Assembly (NCBI GenBank): GCA_014529385.2
Contig: CM043968.1
Coordinates: 127,431,018-127,495,017 of the forward strand
DNA: 64,000 nt
Source of the DNA: Adiantum capillus-veneris
Taxonomy: Eukaryota > Streptophyta > Polypodiopsida > Polypodiales > Pteridaceae
Direction: 5' to 3'
The notes beneath the pieces were generated by a model. That model was not told the origin of the DNA. It did no database searches and was given only the letters and a program-made list of their open reading frames with translations. Each line of letters opens with the position of its first letter. The first letter of the stretch is position 1. The translations under genes and the position numbers were made by a program. Positions 57,334-64,000 of this stretch are shown one piece after another.

Positions 57334-59427
57334 TCATTCTGAAACTATCTCCCATTCCATATCATCATCATCATCAACTTCTGCAGAAATAGCTTCATGC
57401 GTTTGGAAGACTCCATATTGCTTTTGAGCGGCTCTAGTTGCAATGTTTTGAGGCTTATGAATAAGTCTCATATTGCAAAAAACATACACCAAATCAGCAG
57501 CACGTTTAGTATGAAGTTTGTTTCGCTTTTTAGTGTGCAGAAAGTCGAACGCTGACCAGTTTCGCTCACAACTTCCACTTGATGCAGCTACTGATAAAAC
57601 TCTAATTGCAATGTGTTGCAACTCCACTTTCTCTCCACTGTACTCCCTCCACCATAAAGGTGCACTTGTTTTGCCAATGGCATCTATATGCCATGGATCT
57701 TGAAACATACCAGTTATGTTGGCATAATCTACTCGCTGATGAAAAGCTACTTTTCCATCTTCGTGCCCTAAGAGTTGGGAGCACACTATTTTGAAGTCGG
57801 ACATAACTTCTTTGTTGGCAGATTGCTGATGCATTTGAAACTTAGGATCCAATACAAAAGCTGCACCATGCAATTGCGTATGCAACTGCACCCAACGCTT
57901 GTTAACAATTGTAATCATGGTAGCTTTATCCTTTGTACCAAAACTGACATTTTCTCTTAGCTTGCGTATAGCCTCTAAAATATACCAGTAGACCCGACTA
58001 AAAATAAAAGAATCTGTGTCAACTCAAAAGATCTACAAATGGCTTTGACACAGTTACTATTCTTTCTACATTACGCCAAAAGACTAGCAAATTTACTATT
58101 TGTGCACATCGACCAGCTGCTTCCTGATAACTTGGATACTTGCTGAGCCATCCATCCCATCTTCTATCTGCTAAGGTTTCCATCAGCGCAAGCTTCAACT
58201 CTTGCAAAGGAGCAAGAACATAGTATGCCATAGCAAACCTTGTCGCGCAAAATATTTGCAAATGTTTATTTGGTGACTTGGTTCAAAAAAGAGCATTCAA
58301 AAATTGATGCTCTCTAATGAATTTCACCACATGATTTGCATCCAATAAAGTTTGCTTCACACATGCTTCATACATGCTTCACACATAAAATTTAGAGTGT
58401 GAGCTACACATGGTACCCAAGAAATCTCCGGATACTTGACTTAAATAGCTCTTCCTGCTCCTTTGTAGTTGGCGGCATTATCTGTGACAATAGCAGTCAC
58501 ATTCTTTGGTTCACCTGCCTTTGCAATTGCACGCTCATACACCCCTGCTAGGCAGGTGATAGTCTTCTCTTTCAATGAGCTGTCAATTGCTTCCACGAAC
58601 ATAGCCCCTCTAGGGTTAATAAGCATTACATTGATTAAAGGTTTTTTTTGACAGTTAGTCTATCCATCCAATGCTATGGTGCATCCATATGCTGGAACAA
58701 ACTCTAGCACTATGCGTTTGAGAATGGATTCAGTACTATCTTTGACTTTATCAAGATATTCAGTTCGCATCTTGTTATAGTCAGGAAGCACAAATCCTTT
58801 TTTGGCTGTACTCATCAAAGCATCTTGGAATATTGGATTGCGCATAGCATTGAACAATATGCCACACGCAACAAATGCTTGTGTCCATTTTAAATGCAAC
58901 TCAAGAAACCATTGTTTATCTAATGCTTCAGGCAACGTCTGTCCATTGGATGACGCTCTGCCGGATTTGCTTGTGCTAGGAACTCCTCCTGATGTAGAAG
59001 CATATCCATGAAGAGGGTTCAATTGAGAACTCTGATCGTTTACTTGAGTGGTAAACACCTGTTCTGTTGCCTCATTGCATATAGATGCTTCAATATTTGC
59101 ATGAATATCTTTAGAAACATCACCTTTATGATTAGCTGCAAGAATCAACTTTACTTTGCAAGAATACATGGGAAATTTTTCATGAATATCTCTTGGTGGT
59201 GCCTCACACTTTTCAACATTGCCAGGGACTTTTTGCTCTTTAATTCTGGTTGTATTACCACTGAACTGGTGGCCACAAGATTTACATTTAAGTCGAGATG
59301 TATTTCTCCCAGCAACTAACTCATGCACATAACTCCACTCTTGTCCTTTTACCATGATGCACAAAAGTAATCTGCTAGTGAAAACAAATTCAATGATCAT
59401 TTTCATAATCAAAATCAATTTAAACAT
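57334..59427 (-). pseudogene. hAT transposase pseudogene 2 (BED, DUF659, hAT-C)
   Basis: From the right: BED-like finger (GQEWSYVHELVAGRN, CKSCGHQFSGNTTRI; 59250-59345). A Ser-rich linker follows (STSGGVPSTSKSGRASS). Pre-catalytic helix: LELHLKWTQAFVACGILFNA. DUF659 region: AYGCTIALDG, PLINVMLINPRGAMFVEAID, AIVTDNAANYKGAG (58440-58690). A middle fragment at 58019-58261 reads FARQG or MAYYVLAPLQELK. The hAT-C dimerisation domain is at 57450-57700 (APLWWREYSGEKVELQHIAI, GSCERNWSAFDFLHTKKRN, LVYVFCNMRL). Several stops and frameshifts. The acidic C-terminus EVDDDDDMEWE matches natural hAT tails. Confidence 0.88.
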
Positions 59428-60500
59428 TAAATTAATTTAACTAACAATGATTGAACAAAATTAAAATAATTAAAAATAATGATTGAACAAAAATAAAATA
59501 ATAAAAAACAATAGCATTGGATTACATATAAATTGCATCGATTTATCTAAAGTGCAAGCTTGTAGCTTTAACACATTACGATAATCAATAATTACAATTA
59601 AATCAAGTATTAAAATGATTATCATTATGAATTGTTATAGCTACAAGAGCTATAAGTGACATTTTTAAATGTCAAAACGATAATCACTTACAATACTTGA
59701 TAATTATCGTATCTATGTAAAGTGCGAACAAAAAGTTCTTACACTTTACTATAGATTTTTAAGCGATTATCTATCTACAATGCGAGCATGTGTATGCTCT
59801 CACACAGTACGATAGATTTTACAGTCCAAATAAAGATAAGAGAATATCAATATTTTTGGACATGTTTTTCCTAAATTTTTACTCTAGTGAGAGCATAGCA
59901 GTGTAAATAGCTCTACACAAGACGTAAAAATATAATTTTCTTTCATTATATTCATTTTGAAGTGAGAGAGTACACATCAAAATCAAACTTTAAATTACAT
60001 AAAATTTAATTTTATGTAATTATATTTTTAAATTAATTATCTCATGTGAGAGTACACTCTACACACAACGAAAATATCCTAATTTTTTTAATTAGTCACT
60101 TTCAAGTGTCAATTAATTGAAGACATTGACAAGTGATTCTTATAATTACATTTTGTATTAAGTGAGAGATTAAACTCTTCACAAAATACAAACTTTCAAC
60201 TATTTACTAATTTATTCAAAACAAATTTATAAATTTGAAACACAAAACTTAAAATCCATTGAATTTTAATTTTTATCTAATTCAAACTGTTTTATTTTTT
60301 TACATATTATTCTTTTATTTGTTTGGTGAGAATACTCACATGGAAAACACTAACTTTGTGAATGAAAATTGGTTGTCGCGTGTTGCTTTATATACTAATA
60401 TATTCGATCGTTTTTTTTTCGGCCGATATTTTTTTCGATCGTTATTATTTTAGATCAAAAATAATTTCGTTCGAAAAGTTTTTCGATCGAAAAACTAAGA
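59428..60500. repeat. AT-rich hairpin array upstream of hAT 2
   Basis: At least nine imperfect hairpins follow one plan, AAGTG-GAG near the stem base and CTC-ACACTT opposite. Clearest pairs: AAGTGCGAAC/GTTCTTACACTT (59719-59746), CAATGCGAGCAT/ATGCTCTCACACAGTA (59777-59810), GTGAGAGC/GCTCTACAC (59887-59918), GTGAGAGT/ACTCTACAC (60046-60064), TTAAGTGAGAG/CTCTTCACAA (60158-60185), GTGAG/CTCAC (60326-60339). Inner stems differ between copies but pair within each. TCGATCG occurs three times at 60404-60490. The location fits a subterminal transposase-binding region. Confidence 0.75.
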
Positions 60501-61404
60501 AGTTATACGTTTGGCTGTGTATACTGATGTGGCACCGTATAATACGACTGTATAATTTAAATAAACGAATATTACGCCCATGATTCGCATATTATCAGTC
60601 TCTTGAATAACGAATAATGCAGCTTAGTGCAGGTTCGGATTTGGTTTTGCTAAACACTATTGATTCTTCAGTTACAATGTTATAAGGTATTGTGATCCCT
60701 GTTTACCAATTACTTTGGAAGACTGTCTATAAACGGTGGGGAAATGTACCTTAATATTGTCATAATCCAAAGGGGATAGACATATTACAAGTGTAATCTT
60801 GTGCTAAAGGATATGCAAAGTACGTATATTAGCACCAAGCAATCCAATTAGAAAACATGTATCATTGTAGTTGGAACTTGCTTACCATAGGGTAAAGCAA
60901 GTTTAGGTTTAGTCTCTTCATGTTTAAGTCAGGTTCTCAACCATGAACACTAGTTATGGTGGGGTTGTTTACTGATGCAAAAAGATAACAAGTCAAGGAC
61001 TTATACTTTGCTGATGAGTTATGTCAGCCATTTACTTTCATGGAAAGTGAAACGAGATACTCTTTTGGGTACATCTTAGTTGTGATAACTCGTTTATCAT
61101 ACTCAAGTGAGTTCTAAATGAAGTCTACATGTTATGTTGAATATAGGCCGGTTACATAAGATGGTTGCAAAGGGATAAGAATGTAGAAAATCAAGATATT
61201 ATTCTTCATTTCATTGAACCTCTATTGAACCATGTTTCAATAAAATGAACAGTTGAATCTTGAAAGATTCCATTATGGAAAATATTAGTGTTCTTATGAA
61301 TATACAACCACTTTTGTTTTTGAGGATGAAAACGCTTCTCCAAGGGGGGAGTAATGCAAGGCCTAGGGTAAGATCCGGTGGCACGCCAAGGGCGAGGATA
61401 GACA
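60501..61404. other. No gene seen; purine-rich tract near 61341
   Basis: GGATGAAAACGCTTCTCC followed by AAGGGGGGAGTAATG (about 61341-61355) resembles the end of a plant gypsy polyprotein plus polypurine tract. I found nothing upstream to confirm it. Confidence 0.3.
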
Positions 61405-62891
61405 TGTAACATTTAATGGCCTAGTAACTTGTGTGTAGCGAAAAATAGCATGAACATAGTGAGCGTTTCATTAGAATAGATTCCTAATGAGCATAACAAG
61501 AGTTCTTGGGTGGAGAGAGCAGCAAAAAGCATAACACATAGTTATAAGATAGGCATGAACAATACCTCAAAAGAGAGAGAAATTAAGCTATTGACAACAG
61601 TTGAGGACCGGATTTACATGGAGCCGGTCCCCCCTCCAAAAGGCTTTGTATTATAGGTTTCCCCCATAAAGGGAGACATTTTACAATACAATTATTTGTG
61701 TTCCTTCAATAACTAACTAGTGTAATGAAGATGGAAGATTCAAGCACCAAGCAAACACTTATAAAACACAACATCAATTCCCTCACGATCTCAGACCCAA
61801 GACCTCACACACCTTCGAAGATGGTGAGAGCTAGTGGGGTATGAGAGTAGATTGAGAGGAAGAAGGAGTAGTCTTACGAGAAAGAAGTATACCTCCTCAC
61901 ACAATCACTCATAAAAGCTTAGCATAGCTTAGTAATTAGCATGGTAGAGGAGATGCGCATGCATTGAAGCTTGTCTCTTGGTTGGATTTGCATCACTAAA
62001 TCTTGAGAAGGAGAGAGAGAGAGTCTTCTTGCTTCACACATGAGATTATGTGTGTGTGTGTGTGTGTGTGTGTGATAATGCCTTGCCAAAATCAGCCCCC
62101 TCTCTCTCTTGGTCAACCCCTCTTGCAAAATATTCATGCTGGCATCTCATTGGACCCTGCAAAGCTTAGCCAAGCATTATTAATAAGCATAAGTGATAGC
62201 ATTGTGACATGTATCCCCCTTTCCCCTTTTGTGAGAGCTTTAGGTAATTAATAATGCAACTAAACTCTCATTGTACCCCTTTGTCTTCTGGCCAATAGGA
62301 ATCAGGCGAGCCATTGGGCTGTTGAATGCTCATTGGACCCCTTGGGAGACTGTCCAATAGTCTTATAGAGAGCTTAATTCTTATTGGTTCTTTTATCAAG
62401 TGTTTTTAAATGAATTAAACTAGATTTACTCTAGCCTAATTTCTCATTGGTCCACCTCTATGGCCATCCAATAGGATTTGAGTGCACCTTGTGGGCAATT
62501 GTCCTAAGGTGCTGACATGTGTCCATTATGCCCTTTGTGTAAAGGGAAGCCTTTGAGTGTGTGTGTGTCTATGTGTGTGTTCTCTCACAAGCCTCTCTCT
62601 CTTCCCCTCCTCTTTAGGAGTCATGAAAGACTTTTTGGTCATCAGTAGACCATCCAATTTTCCCTAGGGTTGGACCATTGGACATAACCTTTGAATTTCG
62701 GAACCTTAGCACTTAAGCCCATTGTTGCATATTTCACTTTTGCAGATGGCCCCCCTTTGGATTCCTTTTGTGGCCGGTCTGCCAACTTAAGCAATATTCT
62801 AGCTTTTTCTCCCCTTGTACTTCCTCATATTAAATGATCAGTTTAAAATGAGAAAATCATTTAGGAGAATTAGATATTAGTTATTATGACA
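61405..62891 (-). repeat. 3' LTR of element D (C family)
   Basis: 1487 bp, TGTAACATTTAATGG to TTATTATGACA on the plus strand, the inverse of the C LTR with more substitutions and indels, hence older. It carries a (GT)n tract at 62049-62074. The partner LTR lies beyond the window; the candidate left TSD is AGACA. Confidence 0.9.
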
Positions 62892-63240
62892 TTACCTCTC
62901 TCTTGAAATCATAGTCGTCTTGGACTATGGGGTAGAGAAGATAATGCCTATTCATTAGTCCTTTTCCTAGCGGGTAGAGGATCCCTATCTTACCCTACGG
63001 CATCGTTCCAGAATGGATGACTAATCCATTTGGCACTTGAGAGCCTAAGGTGCCGTAAGCATGTTTGCACATGAGTCCTATCAATCTTCCATAGTAGAGT
63101 GACAAGCTCTACTTGGTGTTTGGAAGACGTCGTCTCCACAAACTTGATTCTAAGCATGCATACTACTTAACATTTGTGCACAAAATAGAAAAAGAGAGTC
63201 TCATAAGACAAAAACTTTGTTCATTTTAAACATTTGTATG
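62892..63240 (-). other. 3' UTR and polypurine tract of element D
   Basis: Corresponds to 52500-52855 of element C in reverse. CAAGAGAGAGGTAA next to the LTR (62892-62906) is the polypurine tract. No foldback here, so C's is not typical of the family. Confidence 0.8.
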
Positions 63241-64000
63241 TTTTCTTACTCTAGGGAAGCATTGTAAGCATTGACAAGGTTAAGGTTATCCTTTGATTGT
63301 ATGCCTTGCATCCATCTAGCATCTTCAAAAGGATAATTCTTAAACTTAATAAGATACCATCAGATAATCTTACTGCCTCTTAATACCTTGTCTTCATGTC
63401 GGAGAATGGACTCGGGCTGCAAAACCTCTTCTTGGTCCTCAATCTTCGATGGGTCTTCAATAGTTGGTTCTTGAGGTGGCTCTCCTTTGTAAGGCTTTAG
63501 TAGACTCACATGGAAAGCATTGTGTATGAGCCAATGGCTGGGCAACTTGAGTTGATAAGCCATTTCATTGAATCTGGAAGGGACCATAATACCTTTTTGC
63601 TAACTTAGCATAGTACTTTTGGTGTCCCGTAGGATTCTTGCCGGTGGTGTGCCTTAATAGAGCCTTGGGAAATTTAAGTAAGACCCAATCATTTTCTTTA
63701 AGGCTTGGGCTCTTTTGTGCTTATCAGCAGCAGCCTTTTGCCTTTGCTATAAGATAGAGATAGCATCCTTAATCTTCTGGAAAGATTCTTGTAGATCTCG
63801 GCTATACTCATCTGTAGTGAAGATCTTCCGGTGTACCTTAAGTAGTAGAGGACTTTTTTATCTCCCCTCAATTACCTTGAAAGGTGCTTTTCCGGTGGAA
63901 GTATGTACAGTGTCATTGTAGGCATACTCCACTAAGGGTAATTACTTCTCCCATTGGGATCTTTGATCTACTTTCGTTACATAGGCTTTTAGTAGATCAA
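63241..64000 (-). pseudogene. Integrase tail and chromodomain (element D), runs off the window
   Basis: Same end as element C: NEMAYQLKLPSHWLIHNAF, HVSLLKPYKGEPPQEPTIED, LRHEDKVLRGSKII, then a stop where C has Arg (CGA to TGA). YLIKFKNYPFEDARWMQGIQ and NAYNASLE follow. Frameshifts occur further upstream (63600-64000). The chromodomain would direct the integration complex to chromatin. The rest of the element is outside the window. Confidence 0.88.

Noticed and set aside
60960-61240. Possible copia RNase H remnant
   Set aside because: Only a few residues (TDA, SFGYIL) fit, and no neighbouring domain supports it.

Overview
The window is plant nuclear DNA made almost entirely of transposable elements. 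The evidence is Ty1-copia and Ty3-gypsy elements with plant-type domains, an initiator-Met tRNA primer site (TGGTATCAGAGC) in two families, a chromodomain integrase, BED/DUF659/hAT-C transposases of the plant hAT type, and long simple repeats. I found no intact host gene, tRNA, rRNA or CRISPR array. The density of nested insertions points to a large, repeat-rich plant genome; I cannot name the species.

Layout. 1-2.2 kb: broken plus-strand gypsy gag. 2.45-2.71 kb: a MITE. 4.3-5.0 kb: minus-strand retroelement ORF, followed at 5.2-6.9 kb by an array of ~280-bp repeats, each with a 24-bp palindrome. ~9.0-22.5 kb: minus-strand gypsy element A, which has lost its reverse transcriptase and is split by a complete copia element (12612-17787, TSD CATAA, matching LTRs) and by a probable solo LTR (19606-21191). 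23.7-24.7 kb: hairpin array and tandem repeats. 25.3-29.9 kb: gag-only element H. 31.9-34.8 kb: hAT pseudogene 1, interrupted by a TIR element with an 8-bp TSD and a run of 28 G. 36.5-42.5 kb: decayed LTR, gypsy element E (gag, palindrome array, primer site), and a chromovirus integrase fragment. 42.5-56.0 kb: gypsy element B, split by chromovirus element C (46188-55263, TSD TATGT), whose 3' end carries a ~950-bp foldback. 56.2-60.5 kb: an unrecognised coiled-coil ORF, hAT pseudogene 2 and an AT-rich hairpin array. 61.4-64.0 kb: 3' end of element D, same family as C.

Elements A and B are one gypsy family. Both carry two consecutive H2C2 zinc-binding modules before the integrase core. In A, the reading frame continues past the integrase tail into a second retropepsin-like domain. 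A, E and the 5-7 kb block share the palindrome-bearing ~280-bp repeats, which in A and E lie between primer-binding site and gag. These three traits, and the two arrays of hairpins with covarying arms, are the most interesting observations.

Every coding region seen is broken by stops, frameshifts or deletions, so present-day function is doubtful throughout. All reading was by eye; percentages and family names below clade level are not claimed.
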